The notes: a model not told the origin generated them from the sequence alone. Shown: positions 8,327 through 18,015, counted from the stretch's first letter. The stretch is 64,000 nt of DNA from Zobellia uliginosa (GCF_900156625.1 NZ_FTOB01000002.1:915838-979837), one strand, 5' to 3'. A program made the numbers and translations.

Positions 8327-9392
8327 CCAATTTAAACTGAACGGATGTTCCTATTCCAAAGAAGAACTAAAGGAAGTGGCCTATAGTTTGGTAAAGGAAG
8401 GGGAGGCCTATGAGCAAGCGATAGGGGATTTTCTTATTGATTGGTTGAACGATGCGCCCAGTCTAACCGTTCATACTTCGGGATCAACGGGAAAGCCCAA
8501 ACCTATAAACTTGCAAAAGGAACATATGTTAAATTCGGCCCGTGCTACGGGAGCCTTTTTTAAGCTACAACCTGACGATACGGCCTTGTTATGTCTTCCT
8601 GCCAGTTTTATTGCCGGGAAGATGATGTTGGTCCGCGCCATGGTTTTGGGGCTTTCGCTTGATTGTGTTCCTCCGTCTTCCAAACCATTGACGGAAACCT
8701 CGGCTTCGTATGATTTTGTGGCTATGGTTCCCCAGCAGTTTGAAAATTCCTTATATGAACTTGACGGGGTGAAAAAACTTATTGTTGGGGGCGCACCGGT
8801 TTCCTATAAATTGAAACAAAGCTTCCTTAAAGCGGCGCAGCGTACCAACGTCTACGAAACCTACGGTATGACGGAGACCATAACCCATATAGCGGTGAAG
8901 CCCTTATTGGCAGAACTGATCGAATCGGATATAGATTTAGATGTGTTCACCACCTTGGCCGATGTTAGTGTAACCACGGATGAAAGAGGGTGCTTGGTAA
9001 TCGATGCGCCATTGGTATCCAATGAAACCATATATACCAATGATATAGTTCGCTTAACTTCGGAAAAGACTTTTAAGTGGTTGGGGCGCTTTGATAATGT
9101 CATTAACTCCGGGGGCGTAAAATTATTCCCTGAACAGATAGAGGCAAAGCTGGCCTCGATCATAGATAACCGTTTTTTTGTGGCCGCCCTGCCCGATGAA
9201 GTACTAGGCCAGAAATTGGTTTTGCTAGTGGAAGGAGTTGATGAAACAGCGCAATTAAAAGATAAGATTGCAAATCTTACGACCCTTAACAAATTTGAAG
9301 TACCAAAGGATATTTTTGCCATGGAAGCCTTTGTGGAAACCTCTAGTGGAAAAATAAAAAGAAAGGCGACCTTAAATAAGGTCGCCTTATAA
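8301..9392 (+). CDS. menE: o-Succinylbenzoate-CoA ligase MenE
   Basis: MenE activates o-succinylbenzoate with ATP and CoA. The 363-residue protein carries the adenylate-forming motifs: HTSGSTGKPKP (P-loop), YETYGMTET, the hinge GRFDNVINSGGVKLFPEQIE and the catalytic Lys in SSGKIKRK. It is shorter than E. coli MenE (about 450) because the N-terminal subdomain is reduced; this is usual in Bacteroidota. ATG 8301 is preferred over the GTG at 8295. It overlaps the CPBP gene by 26 bases, and its last codons hold a terminator used by the convergent carboxylase gene. Confidence 0.92.
   Translation: MQTYKTLHNQFKLNGCSYSKEELKEVAYSLVKEGEAYEQAIGDFLIDWLNDAPSLTVHTSGSTGKPKPINLQKEHMLNSARATGAFFKLQPDDTALLCLPASFIAGKMMLVRAMVLGLSLDCVPPSSKPLTETSASYDFVAMVPQQFENSLYELDGVKKLIVGGAPVSYKLKQSFLKAAQRTNVYETYGMTETITHIAVKPLLAELIESDIDLDVFTTLADVSVTTDERGCLVIDAPLVSNETIYTNDIVRLTSEKTFKWLGRFDNVINSGGVKLFPEQIEAKLASIIDNRFFVAALPDEVLGQKLVLLVEGVDETAQLKDKIANLTTLNKFEVPKDIFAMEAFVETSSGKIKRKATLNKVAL
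9347..9388 (-). terminator. Terminator for the carboxylase gene, lying inside menE
   Basis: A perfect 12-bp stem (AAGGCGACCTTA 9363-9374, TAAGGTCGCCTT 9377-9388) is followed on the minus strand by a T-rich tail (TTTCTTTTTATTTTT). The plus strand has no T tail, so it serves the minus-strand gene at 9415-11043 although it lies within the last menE codons. Confidence 0.75.
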
Positions 9393-9414
9393 CTTCTTGG
9401 CTATAAAAATGGGG

Positions 9415-11043
9415 TTATACTTGTATAACGCCCAGATTGAACTCCTTTTCAATAGGGGCATGGTTGGCGGCCTCGATACCCATAGAAATCCATTTACGGG
9501 TATCCAAAGGATTTATTACCGCATCGGTCCATAAACGGGAAGCCGCATAATAAGGAGAAACTTGATTATCATACCTACTTTTGATTTTATCGAAAAGCTC
9601 GGCTTCTTTCTTTTCGGTAATCGTTTCCCCTTTTTTCTTGAGCGAGGCCTTTTCAATTTGTAAAAGTACTTTAGCGGCAGAGTTTCCGCCCATAACGGCA
9701 AGTTCCGCACTCGGCCAAGCTACTATAAGCCTTGGGTCATAAGCCTTTCCGCACATGGCGTAGTTTCCGGCGCCATAACTATTACCGATAACGATAGTGA
9801 ATTTCGGAACCACGGAGTTACTTACGGCATTTACCATTTTCGCGCCATCCTTAATGATGCCGCCATGTTCACTTTTGCTTCCTACCATAAACCCCGTAAC
9901 GTCTTGCAGGAAGACAAGTGGGATTTTCTTCTGGTTACAATTGGCTATAAAGCGGGTGGCCTTATCCGCGGAATCGGAATAGATGACCCCGCCGAACTGC
10001 ATTTCCCCCTTTTTTGTCTTTACGACCTTGCGTTGGTTCGCTACTATACCTACGGCCCAGCCATCAATTCTGGCATAGCCCGTTAAAATGGTTTTACCGT
10101 AACCTTCTTTGTATTCTTCAAACTCGGAATTGTCAACTAGGCGTTTTATAATTTCGCCCATATCATACTGGTCGGTTCTGGAGCCGGGTAGAATGCCGAA
10201 AATATCATCGGGATTCTCCTTGGGTTTTACCGCTTCTTTTCTATTGTATCCGGCCTTGTCAAAATCACCGATCTTGTCCATGATATTCTTAATGGTATTC
10301 AGGGCATCGGCATCATCTTTGGCCTTGTAGTCGGTTACACCGCTTATTTCACAATGGGTAGTGGCCCCTCCCAAGGTTTCGTTGTCTATGCTTTCGCCGA
10401 TAGCGGCCTTTACCAGATAGCTTCCGGCCAAGAAAATGCTTCCTGTTTTATCTACGATCAGCGCCTCGTCGCTCATGATGGGCAAATAGGCCCCACCGGC
10501 CACACAGCTACCCATGACCGCGGCAATTTGGGTAATTCCCATACTGCTCATTATCGCATTGTTCCTGAAAATTCGGCCGAAATGTTCTTTGTCGGGGAAA
10601 ATTTCATCCTGGAGGGGAAGGTATACTCCCGCACTATCTACCAAATAGATAATGGGCAAGCGGTTTTCCATGGCAATTTCTTGGGCCCTAAGGTTTTTCT
10701 TTCCCGTTATGGGAAACCAAGCGCCCGCCTTTACCGTGGCATCGTTCGCCACCACAAGGCATTGCTTCCCGGAAACATATCCCATTTTAATGACCACTCC
10801 GCCAGAAGGGCAACCACCATGTTCTTCGTACATGCCATCGCCCACAAAGGCGCCTATTTCAATACTGTCCTTGTCAGTGTCCAAGAGGTAGTCTATACGC
10901 TCGCGGGCCGTCATTTTTCCTTGGGCATGCTGTTTTTCGATACGCGCTTTTCCTCCACCAAGTTTTACTTGGGCCAAGCGCCTTTTAAGGTCGCTTAGTA
11001 GTAATTTGTTATGGTCTTCGTTCTTGTTGAATTTTATATCCAT
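9415..11043 (-). CDS. Acyl-CoA carboxylase carboxyltransferase (beta) subunit
   Basis: This subunit moves a carboxyl group from biotin to an acyl-CoA. It has two crotonase-like halves: the N-terminal half with SGGVVIKMGYVSGKQ and AGAWFPITGKKNLRAQEIA, and the C-terminal half with the oxyanion segments FLQDVTGFMVG and GNSYGAGNYAMCGKAY. The 542-residue length and the residues around YLVDSAGVYLPLQ fit methylcrotonyl- or geranyl-type carboxylases better than propionyl-CoA carboxylase, but I cannot fix the substrate. ATG 11043 (MDIKFNKNEDHN) is preferred over the start seven codons upstream. The biotin-carrying alpha subunit is not in the window. Confidence 0.88.
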   Translation of the reverse strand: MDIKFNKNEDHNKLLLSDLKRRLAQVKLGGGKARIEKQHAQGKMTARERIDYLLDTDKDSIEIGAFVGDGMYEEHGGCPSGGVVIKMGYVSGKQCLVVANDATVKAGAWFPITGKKNLRAQEIAMENRLPIIYLVDSAGVYLPLQDEIFPDKEHFGRIFRNNAIMSSMGITQIAAVMGSCVAGGAYLPIMSDEALIVDKTGSIFLAGSYLVKAAIGESIDNETLGGATTHCEISGVTDYKAKDDADALNTIKNIMDKIGDFDKAGYNRKEAVKPKENPDDIFGILPGSRTDQYDMGEIIKRLVDNSEFEEYKEGYGKTILTGYARIDGWAVGIVANQRKVVKTKKGEMQFGGVIYSDSADKATRFIANCNQKKIPLVFLQDVTGFMVGSKSEHGGIIKDGAKMVNAVSNSVVPKFTIVIGNSYGAGNYAMCGKAYDPRLIVAWPSAELAVMGGNSAAKVLLQIEKASLKKKGETITEKKEAELFDKIKSRYDNQVSPYYAASRLWTDAVINPLDTRKWISMGIEAANHAPIEKEFNLGVIQV

Positions 11044-11116
11044 TTTTTTACCTTGACTTTTCAATGCTTAAAGATAAGGAGTAAAATTGTTTACATTTGA
11101 AAAAATCGAAAATCAT

Positions 11117-12115
11117 ATGGTAGAAGAAATACGATGGGGAATTGTTGGTTTGGGAAGTATAGCCCACACCTTTGCGAAAGATTTGGCCTTGGTTACGGGC
11201 GGAACCTTGACCGCGGTGGCGTCTAGAAGCCTTGAAAAAGCAAAGACATTTGCCGATGAATATGGGGCGGCCCATACTTTTGACTCTTACGAGGCCCTGT
11301 TTGAAAGTAAGGAGGTAGACGTGGTATACATTGCTACCCCGCACACCTCCCATGAGGCCTTGAGCATAAGTGCAATGGAAAATGGGAAACATGTGCTCTG
11401 CGAAAAACCGATGGGGGTGAACCCGGATCAGGTAGCGCGCATGATTGCCGTGGCCGAAAAGAACAAGGTGTTTTTGATGGAGGCGCTTTGGAGCCGTTTT
11501 AATCCATCGATACGGAAAGCGAAACAATTAGTGGAAAGCGGTGAAATTGGTTCTGTAGCTTTTGTTCATGCCGATTTTGCCTTTTATGCCCTGAACAGGG
11601 ATCCCGATAACCGACTGCTCAACCCTGACCTGGCCGGGGGCTCTTTGCTCGATATAGGAATCTATCCCATTTTTCTGTCCTATTTATTGTTGGGCATGCC
11701 AAAAAACATACAAGCTTCGTCGCATTTATACAAGACGGGGGTAGAAATGCAGACCTCAATGATTTTCGATTATGAAGGCGCGCAAGCCATTCTGTATAGC
11801 GGATTAAATTCCAAATCAGAAATGAAGGCCGAAATTTCAGGGACTGAGGGCAGTATTTTTTTATCGCCGCGATGGCATGAGGCACAGGGGTATTCCATAG
11901 AAAAGGAGGGTGAATTGGTCGATTACGATTTGCCTACCAAGGGTAAGGGATACACTTATGAAATTGAGGAAGTACACAGTTGTTTGGCATCCGGCATGGT
12001 GCAAAGCTCGATGTGGAGCCATCGCAATAGTGTCGATTTGGCCCGGCTTCTTTATGAGGTACGGCAAAAGTCAAACATTATTTTTCCTTTCGAACAACAA
12101 AAAGAGGGCGTGTAG
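11117..12115 (+). CDS. Gfo/Idh/MocA-family NAD(P)-dependent oxidoreductase
   Basis: This 332-residue protein has an N-terminal Rossmann fold (WGIVGLGSIAHTFAKDL), the family motif EKPMGVNPDQ with the catalytic Lys (HVLCEKPMG), and a C-terminal GFO/IDH/MocA alpha/beta domain (DLAGGSLLDIGIYPI). Such enzymes oxidise or reduce sugars, inositols or dihydrodiols (it resembles the trans-1,2-dihydrobenzene-1,2-diol dehydrogenase type); the substrate is unknown. I choose ATG 11117 (MVEEIRWGIVGLG); a TTG ten codons upstream is less likely. It is divergent from the carboxylase gene. Confidence 0.9.
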   Translation: MVEEIRWGIVGLGSIAHTFAKDLALVTGGTLTAVASRSLEKAKTFADEYGAAHTFDSYEALFESKEVDVVYIATPHTSHEALSISAMENGKHVLCEKPMGVNPDQVARMIAVAEKNKVFLMEALWSRFNPSIRKAKQLVESGEIGSVAFVHADFAFYALNRDPDNRLLNPDLAGGSLLDIGIYPIFLSYLLLGMPKNIQASSHLYKTGVEMQTSMIFDYEGAQAILYSGLNSKSEMKAEISGTEGSIFLSPRWHEAQGYSIEKEGELVDYDLPTKGKGYTYEIEEVHSCLASGMVQSSMWSHRNSVDLARLLYEVRQKSNIIFPFEQQKEGV

Positions 12116-12175
12116 CCTTGTAATACCCTAAAAATTACGATATTTGAAGTTACCAAAATTCGAAACCGAAAAACC

Positions 12176-12358
12176 ATGGGAATGAATAAAAATACCGTAT
12201 TGGCCTGGGCCACTTTTATAATGATTTTTGTGGGCTTGGCCCTAATCGCTTTAGGAGCCTTTAGATACGATGAAGTAGCAGGATGGGGCTTTGCCTCGGT
12301 AGGCATAGGATTCTTTGCTATTGCTTGGGTATTCAACGCACTTAAAGGACGGGTTTAG
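12176..12358 (+). CDS. Small two-helix membrane protein (CAL67264-like)
   Basis: This 60-residue protein consists almost entirely of two hydrophobic helices (TVLAWATFIMIFVGLALIALG and WGFASVGIGFFAIAWVF) joined by a short polar loop. I recognise it as resembling the flavobacterial CAL67264 family of small membrane proteins, named after a Gramella gene; its function is unknown. It sits 42 bases before ettA, which suggests co-transcription. Confidence 0.75.
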   Translation: MGMNKNTVLAWATFIMIFVGLALIALGAFRYDEVAGWGFASVGIGFFAIAWVFNALKGRV

Positions 12359-12400
12359 TCCACCTTTTTTAATATCCTCTAAAACACTTAAAACCACTAT

Positions 12401-14092
12401 ATGTCTGACGATAAGAAAGTGATTTTCTCCATGTCGGGGGTCACTAAAACCTACAAGAACGCCAATACCCCTGTTCTTAAAAATATATACCTAAGCTTTT
12501 TCTATGGTGCCAAGATTGGTATTTTAGGTCTAAACGGGTCAGGTAAATCAACCTTGTTAAAGATCATCGCCGGAGTCGACAAAAATTTTCAGGGTGATGT
12601 TGTTTTCTCCCCAGGATACAAAGTCGGTTACCTGGAACAAGAGCCGGAACTGGACGAAAACAAAACCGTTTTGGAAATTGTCAAGGAGGGCGTAAGCGAA
12701 ACTGTGGCCATACTTGACGAGTACAATAAAATCAACGATATGTTCGGTCTTCCTGAAGTATATGAAGATGCCGATAAGATGCAGAAGTTGATGGATAAGC
12801 AGGCCGAGCTTCAAGATAAGATCGATGCTTCCAATGCTTGGGAATTGGATACGAAATTAGAAATCGCCATGGATGCCCTTCGCACCCCGGAACCCGATAA
12901 AAAAATCGGGGTACTGTCCGGAGGGGAAAGAAGGCGTGTGGCCCTTTGCCGCCTATTGCTTCAAGAACCTGAAATATTATTGCTCGATGAACCTACCAAC
13001 CACCTTGATGCCGAATCGGTACATTGGTTGGAACATCACCTCGCCCAATATAAAGGTACGGTCATTGCCGTTACCCACGACCGGTATTTCTTGGATAACG
13101 TAGCGGGATGGATATTGGAATTGGATCGTGGTGAAGGTATTCCCTGGAAAGGAAACTATTCAAGTTGGTTGGACCAAAAATCAAAACGCTTGGAGCAAGA
13201 GAGCAAAACCGCCTCTAAACGACAAAAAACCTTGGAGCGTGAGCTGGAATGGGTGCGTCAGGGAGCAAAAGGACGCCAGACCAAACAAAAGGCGCGTTTG
13301 AAGAATTACGACAAGTTGATGAGTCAAGACCAAAAACAACTTGATGAAAAACTGGAAATTTATATTCCGAACGGACCGCGATTGGGTACAAATGTGCTTG
13401 AGGCGAATGGCGTTAGTAAGGCCTATGGCGACAAGTTATTGTACGAAGACCTGAACTTTAAATTGCCACAAGCAGGTATCGTGGGCGTTATCGGCCCGAA
13501 CGGGGCGGGTAAGACAACGATTTTCAGAATGATCATGGGAGAGGAAACACCTGATAAAGGTGATTTTAAAGTGGGCGAGACTGCTAAGATCGCCTATGTA
13601 GACCAAAGTCATTCGAATATAGATCCCGAAAAAACCATTTGGCAAAACTTCAGTGATGAGCAAGAGCTTATTATGATGGGGGGGCGTCAAGTGAATTCAA
13701 GGGCCTATTTAAGTAGGTTCAATTTTTCAGGAAGTGAACAAAATAAAAAAGTGAGCATGCTTTCCGGTGGTGAACGTAACCGACTCCACTTGGCCATGAC
13801 CCTAAAGGAAGAAGGTAACGTATTACTTTTGGATGAGCCTACCAATGACCTAGATGTTAATACCTTACGGGCCTTGGAAGAAGGTTTGGAAAACTTTGCA
13901 GGCTGTGCGGTAGTGATTTCCCACGACCGTTGGTTCCTGGATCGTATCTGTACCCATATCTTGGCCTTTGAAGGCGATTCTCAGGTCTATTTCTTTGAAG
14001 GTTCCTTCTCCGATTACGAAGAGAATAAGAAGAAACGATTGGGAGGCGATTTGATTCCGAAACGTATCAAGTACAAGAAATTGATTCGATAG
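12401..14092 (+). CDS. ettA: Energy-dependent translational throttle protein EttA (ABC-F)
   Basis: EttA is a soluble ABC-F ATPase that binds the ribosomal E site and gates the first peptide bond by ATP/ADP ratio. The 563-residue protein has two ATP-binding domains: Walker A GLNGSGKST (about 48-56) and GPNGAGKTT (about 365-373), signatures LSGGERRRVAL and LSGGERNRLHL, and Walker B LLLDEPTNHLD and LLLDEPTNDLD. The arm insertion (LDEYNKINDMF...) and the charged linker between domains (KRLEQESKTASKRQKTLE) are typical. No membrane domain is present, as expected. Confidence 0.95.
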   Translation: MSDDKKVIFSMSGVTKTYKNANTPVLKNIYLSFFYGAKIGILGLNGSGKSTLLKIIAGVDKNFQGDVVFSPGYKVGYLEQEPELDENKTVLEIVKEGVSETVAILDEYNKINDMFGLPEVYEDADKMQKLMDKQAELQDKIDASNAWELDTKLEIAMDALRTPEPDKKIGVLSGGERRRVALCRLLLQEPEILLLDEPTNHLDAESVHWLEHHLAQYKGTVIAVTHDRYFLDNVAGWILELDRGEGIPWKGNYSSWLDQKSKRLEQESKTASKRQKTLERELEWVRQGAKGRQTKQKARLKNYDKLMSQDQKQLDEKLEIYIPNGPRLGTNVLEANGVSKAYGDKLLYEDLNFKLPQAGIVGVIGPNGAGKTTIFRMIMGEETPDKGDFKVGETAKIAYVDQSHSNIDPEKTIWQNFSDEQELIMMGGRQVNSRAYLSRFNFSGSEQNKKVSMLSGGERNRLHLAMTLKEEGNVLLLDEPTNDLDVNTLRALEEGLENFAGCAVVISHDRWFLDRICTHILAFEGDSQVYFFEGSFSDYEENKKKRLGGDLIPKRIKYKKLIR

Positions 14093-14111
14093 TTAAAATC
14101 GATTTTAAAGT

Positions 14112-14150
14112 AAAAAAAGCTCTTGAATATTTTCAAGAGCTTTTTTTATA
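14112..14150. terminator. Bidirectional terminator between ettA and the convergent lipoprotein gene
   Basis: A 16-bp stem built around AGCTCTTGAA / TTCAAGAGCT, with the loop TATT and a run of A on the left and T on the right, can end transcription from both sides. Confidence 0.9.
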
Positions 14151-14164
14151 CTCTAAACCTATTT

Positions 14165-14983
14165 TTAATAATCTGCCTTAGGGTACCAATCCAACTGGAT
14201 CACTTTGATATCGGGATCACCTGCGGTGACCAGTTGTTTGAATTTAGAAACATCGCTTACATCGGGCTTACCTCTGTAATGATAGGGGTAGACCTGTTTG
14301 GGTTTGAATTCCAATACGGCATCGGCGGCGCTTTCAGGGGTCATGGTATAGGGAAGGTTCATACATATAAAAGCCTTATCGATATTCTTAAGGCTTCGCA
14401 TTTCAGGAATGTCTTCCGTATCGCCGGAAAAATAGATACGTTGGCCATCGATGCTTAAAAGGTATCCATTGCCCCGTCCTTTCTCGTGAAACTTTAGGGC
14501 TTCTTTCCTTAGGTTGTACATTGGTATGGCCTCGACCGTAATTCCGTAGCGCTCCTTGCTGTCGCCGTTGTTCAACACATCAATCTGAGGGGTGAAGACA
14601 TCGGGTATTTTGTCGGCTACCGCTTGGGGAACCATAATTTTTGCTTTATCCGTACCCAAAGCTTTTAGGGTTTCAAGGTCAAAATGGTCGTGATGTATAT
14701 CGGTTATCAATATAAGGTCGGGCGATTTATGGCCTTCGAACATGCCCACACCTCCTACGGGATCGATATAAACCGTTATGTTGTTCCATTCCAAAACAGC
14801 GCTAGCATGTTCAATAGGGGTTATCGTTACTTCGGAACGCCCACTTTCCGCCAGAGCGGGAACCGAGGCCGATTCTTTTGCCTCAGACAGGGCCTTTTCA
14901 TCCGGAGTGGCTTCTTTTTTGTTCTCTTTACACCCAAGAATAAGGATGCTTGCACTAATAAATACAAAAAGTATACGCTTCAT
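14165..14983 (-). CDS. Metallo-beta-lactamase-fold lipoprotein (UlaG-like)
   Basis: The 272-residue protein starts with a lipoprotein signal (ILFVFISASILILGC, lipobox Cys at about 18), a charged linker, then a metallo-hydrolase fold with the metal motif HHDHFD (ITDIHHDHFD), IYFSGDTED and a final YHYRG segment. The fold matches UlaG-like, L-ascorbate-6-phosphate lactonase-type hydrolases, here tethered to the outside of a membrane. The substrate is unknown. The gene lies 11 bases after a GNAT acetyltransferase gene and is probably transcribed with it. Confidence 0.85.
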   Translation of the reverse strand: MKRILFVFISASILILGCKENKKEATPDEKALSEAKESASVPALAESGRSEVTITPIEHASAVLEWNNITVYIDPVGGVGMFEGHKSPDLILITDIHHDHFDLETLKALGTDKAKIMVPQAVADKIPDVFTPQIDVLNNGDSKERYGITVEAIPMYNLRKEALKFHEKGRGNGYLLSIDGQRIYFSGDTEDIPEMRSLKNIDKAFICMNLPYTMTPESAADAVLEFKPKQVYPYHYRGKPDVSDVSKFKQLVTAGDPDIKVIQLDWYPKADY

Positions 14984-14994
14984 GGTGTTTTAGG

Positions 14995-15450
14995 TTATAG
15001 GGTTAATTGCATTTTAATATTGCTTCGTGTGTATTCAAGGTTCTCTTCAATGGGCACTTCTACAAAACCAAACTTTTTATAGATATGTAAGGCGTCGTTC
15101 AATTTGGTATTTGAATATAGGATCAAACGGTCCAGTGACTTTTGTTTGGAGAAATCCAATACGTGCGACAAGAGTTTTTGTCCAATTTTATGACCGCGAT
15201 AATTAGGGGCTACTGCCATTTTTCCCAATTCAAAAGTAGTGGGGCCTGCAGGAAGCAGTGCACAACACCCCACGATATCGTTTTCCTTTTTTGCAAAAAA
15301 GATATAACCTCCTTTATCGATTATATTGGCTTCGCAGTTTTCCAATAAATAGGTGTCCAAGGGTTCTACGGCAAAAAACTCTTCGATCCATTTAAGGTTT
15401 AAGTCCCTAAACGCCGAAGCGTACGAAGGATTAAAAGGTACTATTTCCAT
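14995..15450 (-). CDS. GNAT-family N-acetyltransferase
   Basis: The 151-residue protein is a single GNAT domain with the acetyl-CoA-binding segment MAVAPNYRGHKIGQKLLSHV (about 80-100) after the strand ELGK. The acceptor is unknown. It is upstream of the lipoprotein gene in the same direction and divergent from the coiled-coil gene at 15619. Confidence 0.88.
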   Translation of the reverse strand: MEIVPFNPSYASAFRDLNLKWIEEFFAVEPLDTYLLENCEANIIDKGGYIFFAKKENDIVGCCALLPAGPTTFELGKMAVAPNYRGHKIGQKLLSHVLDFSKQKSLDRLILYSNTKLNDALHIYKKFGFVEVPIEENLEYTRSNIKMQLTL

Positions 15451-15618
15451 TTTAAGTATAAGAAGGTGATATATAGATGTATTTAAAATTAAGGTTTCGT
15501 AAGGATTTATTTTCTTTAATAAACGATTTTTTTACATTAAAAAATCTAAAAATTAAAACTTATCGTATATACACCGATACAAACAAATAAATTCTTATTA
15601 GAAATAAATCTTAACATT

Positions 15619-16506
15619 ATGACTGAAACAAAAAGTAACAATGGTTTGAAGGTGCTGGCAGGCTTGCTAGGTGTGGTACTTTTGGGTACCATCATCTATA
15701 CCGTTAGTCTATATCAAGAAAAGAAAAAGAACGAAACTGCACTTACACAAGAAAAAGAGTTGGTTGTTGAAGACTTGAATAGTTTAAAGTCTGAATACGA
15801 CAAAGCTATTTTGGAAAGCAATGCAACCAATGAAGAGTTGGTATCCGCAAGGGACAACATTGCAAAATACATCGACTCTGTAAAAAGTATGAAAGCCGAT
15901 ATTTCTTCTTTGTCTAGATATAGAAGACAGGTTAGCATCTTAAAGCAAGAAAGAGAGCAATTGTTAAAGCAGGTAGATTCGCTTACCAAATCGAACACGC
16001 TTATTGCTATGCAAAGGGACAGTACTTATACCGAACTAGAGAAGCAAACTGTTTTTAACGATTCTTTGGTTGTTCAAAATACGCAATTGGCCGACGTTGT
16101 AGAAAAAGGATCTGCGCTAAACCTATCTAAATTTAGTGTTGATGCCGTTAAGGAACGTAGCAGTGGTAAATTGGTATCTACGTCAAGAGCAAAACGAACC
16201 GATAAATTCAAAATCTGTTTTACGGTTGCCGATAATGTAATCGCCCAAGCTGGAGACAGGGAATTCTTTATTGAAGTTCTTGACCCACAAGGTAACGTTT
16301 TAGGGGAAAGCTATTCTAAAACAAATGATTCCGGTGCTTCTGTGACTTACAGCAAAGGAACTGGCTTCTACTACGAAAACAAATCATTGGACGTTTGTGA
16401 TTACATCAGTAAGCCTGCGGGAGACTTCAAGGAAGGAAACTACATGGTCAACGTTTATGACGATAGACTTAAATTGTTAGGAACTTCTAAGTTCACCTTG
16501 AAATAG
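15619..16506 (+). CDS. Membrane-anchored coiled-coil protein, unknown function
   Basis: I do not recognise a named family. The 295-residue protein has one N-terminal membrane helix (VLAGLLGVVLLGTIIYTV, about 12-30), a long coiled coil (about 33-165, heptads rich in Lys, Glu and Leu) and a C-terminal beta-rich domain (about 190-295; FKICFTVADNVIA, REFFIEVLDPQGNVLGE). The topology implies a periplasmic stalk carrying a small beta domain. It stands alone between a divergent acetyltransferase and its own terminator. The A/T-rich 170-base upstream region has no clear promoter box. Confidence 0.8.
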   Translation: MTETKSNNGLKVLAGLLGVVLLGTIIYTVSLYQEKKKNETALTQEKELVVEDLNSLKSEYDKAILESNATNEELVSARDNIAKYIDSVKSMKADISSLSRYRRQVSILKQEREQLLKQVDSLTKSNTLIAMQRDSTYTELEKQTVFNDSLVVQNTQLADVVEKGSALNLSKFSVDAVKERSSGKLVSTSRAKRTDKFKICFTVADNVIAQAGDREFFIEVLDPQGNVLGESYSKTNDSGASVTYSKGTGFYYENKSLDVCDYISKPAGDFKEGNYMVNVYDDRLKLLGTSKFTLK

Positions 16507-16530
16507 TAAACACTACCATTTATATAAGAA

Positions 16531-16562
16531 AAGGGGCAATCTTACGAGATTGCCCCTTTCTA
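16531..16562. terminator. Terminator between the coiled-coil gene and fumC
   Basis: A perfect 12-bp stem (AAGGGGCAATCT / AGATTGCCCCTT) with the stable loop TACG has T-rich flanks on both strands, so it can serve both convergent genes. Confidence 0.85.
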
Positions 16563-16585
16563 TTTGTACACTTTTCCAAGATTAA

Positions 16586-17983
16586 CTATTTAAGGCTACC
16601 TACCATATCGGCGGGTTTTACCCATTCGTCATAATCTTCGGCGGAAACATAGCCGAGGTTAATGGCTTCTTCTTTTAAAGTAGTTCCGTTCTTATGGGCC
16701 GTATTGGCAATTTCGGCAGCTTTATAGTAACCGATTTTTGTATTCAAGGCCGTAACCAACATTAAGGAATTATTTAAAAGCTCTTTGATAACTTCGTGGT
16801 TAGGCTCTATACCGGCCGCGCAGTTAACGTCAAAACTCACACAGGCATCTCCGATCAATTGGGCGGATTGCAAGATGTTGGCCGCCATCATAGGTTTGAA
16901 TACGTTCAGTTCATAGTGTCCTTGGGTACCACCGACCGAAATCGCTACATCGTTCCCCATGATCTGGGCACATACCATGGTCAATGCTTCACATTGTGTT
17001 GGGTTAACCTTTCCGGGCATAATGGAACTTCCCGGTTCGTTGGCGGGAATTATAATCTCACCGATACCTGAACGGGGCCCAGAGGCCATCATACGGATAT
17101 CGTTGGCTATTTTGTTCAATGATACGGCTAGTTGTTTTAAGGCGCCGTGGCTTTCTACAATGGCATCGTGAGCCGCTAGGGCCTCAAACTTGTTCTCGGC
17201 GGTACGGAAGGGCATGCCGGTGAACTCTGCAATGTATTTTGCAACAAGAACGTCATAGCCTTTTGGGGTATTCAATCCGGTTCCGACCGCGGTTCCCCCT
17301 AAAGCCAGTTCGCTAAGGTGATCAAGGGTATGGTTCAAAGCTTTTAAGCCGTGGTCCAATTGTGAAACATAGCCTGAAAATTCTTGTCCTAAGGTAAGGG
17401 GAGTGGCATCCATAAGATGCGTACGACCGATTTTTACTACATTGGCGAACTCCTTAGATTTTTTGTCCAACGTATTACGAAGCTGGGTTATACCAGGTAT
17501 GGTCGTCTCTACAATTTTCTTGTAGGCGGCTATATGCATTCCCGTTGGGAAGGTATCGTTCGAAGATTGTGATTTATTGACATCGTCGTTAGGCTGAATC
17601 GTTTTTTCGCCTTCGCCAATTTTTTTTCCCGCAATTTCATGGGCGCGGTTGGCAATTACCTCGTTAACGTTCATATTGCTCTGTGTTCCCGACCCGGTTT
17701 GCCATATGACCAATGGAAATTGGTCATCAAGCTTTCCTTCTAGAATCTCGTCGCAGACCTGGGCGATCAAATCCCTTTTTTCCTGGGCAAGAACGCCAAG
17801 TTCGGTATTGGCATAGGCCGCCGCTTTTTTAAGGAAGGCAAAACCGTAGACTACGTCTAAAGGCATAGAGGCAGAAGGCCCGATTTTAAAATTATTACGG
17901 GAACGCTCTGTTTGTGCACCCCAGTATTTATCACTTGGAACCTTTACTTGGCCCATAGTGTCCTTTTCAATTCTAAAGCTCAT
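16586..17983 (-). CDS. fumC: Class II fumarate hydratase FumC
   Basis: FumC interconverts fumarate and malate in the TCA cycle without an iron-sulfur cluster. The 465-residue protein has the superfamily signature [26 protein letters not shown], the [14 protein letters not shown] segment and [18 protein letters not shown], all fumarase-type. I take ATG 17983 ([16 protein letters not shown]), where the family begins; the longer frame adds 12 unlikely residues. A -7-like box lies 25 bases upstream. Confidence 0.95.
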   Translation of the reverse strand: MSFRIEKDTMGQVKVPSDKYWGAQTERSRNNFKIGPSASMPLDVVYGFAFLKKAAAYANTELGVLAQEKRDLIAQVCDEILEGKLDDQFPLVIWQTGSGTQSNMNVNEVIANRAHEIAGKKIGEGEKTIQPNDDVNKSQSSNDTFPTGMHIAAYKKIVETTIPGITQLRNTLDKKSKEFANVVKIGRTHLMDATPLTLGQEFSGYVSQLDHGLKALNHTLDHLSELALGGTAVGTGLNTPKGYDVLVAKYIAEFTGMPFRTAENKFEALAAHDAIVESHGALKQLAVSLNKIANDIRMMASGPRSGIGEIIIPANEPGSSIMPGKVNPTQCEALTMVCAQIMGNDVAISVGGTQGHYELNVFKPMMAANILQSAQLIGDACVSFDVNCAAGIEPNHEVIKELLNNSLMLVTALNTKIGYYKAAEIANTAHKNGTTLKEEAINLGYVSAEDYDEWVKPADMVGSLK

Positions 17984-18007
17984 TTCTGGTAGTATTACGT
18001 TAGATGA

Positions 18008-18015
18008 CAAAGGTA
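18008..18015 (-). promoter_or_regulatory. -7 box for fumC
   Basis: On the minus strand TACCTTTG matches TAnnTTTG, 25 bases before the fumC ATG. No TTG is seen at the usual -33 distance. Confidence 0.5.

Noticed and set aside
10354..10998. Plus-strand open frame of 214 codons inside the carboxylase gene
   Set aside because: It is the antisense shadow of the carboxyltransferase, whose motifs are clear on the other strand.
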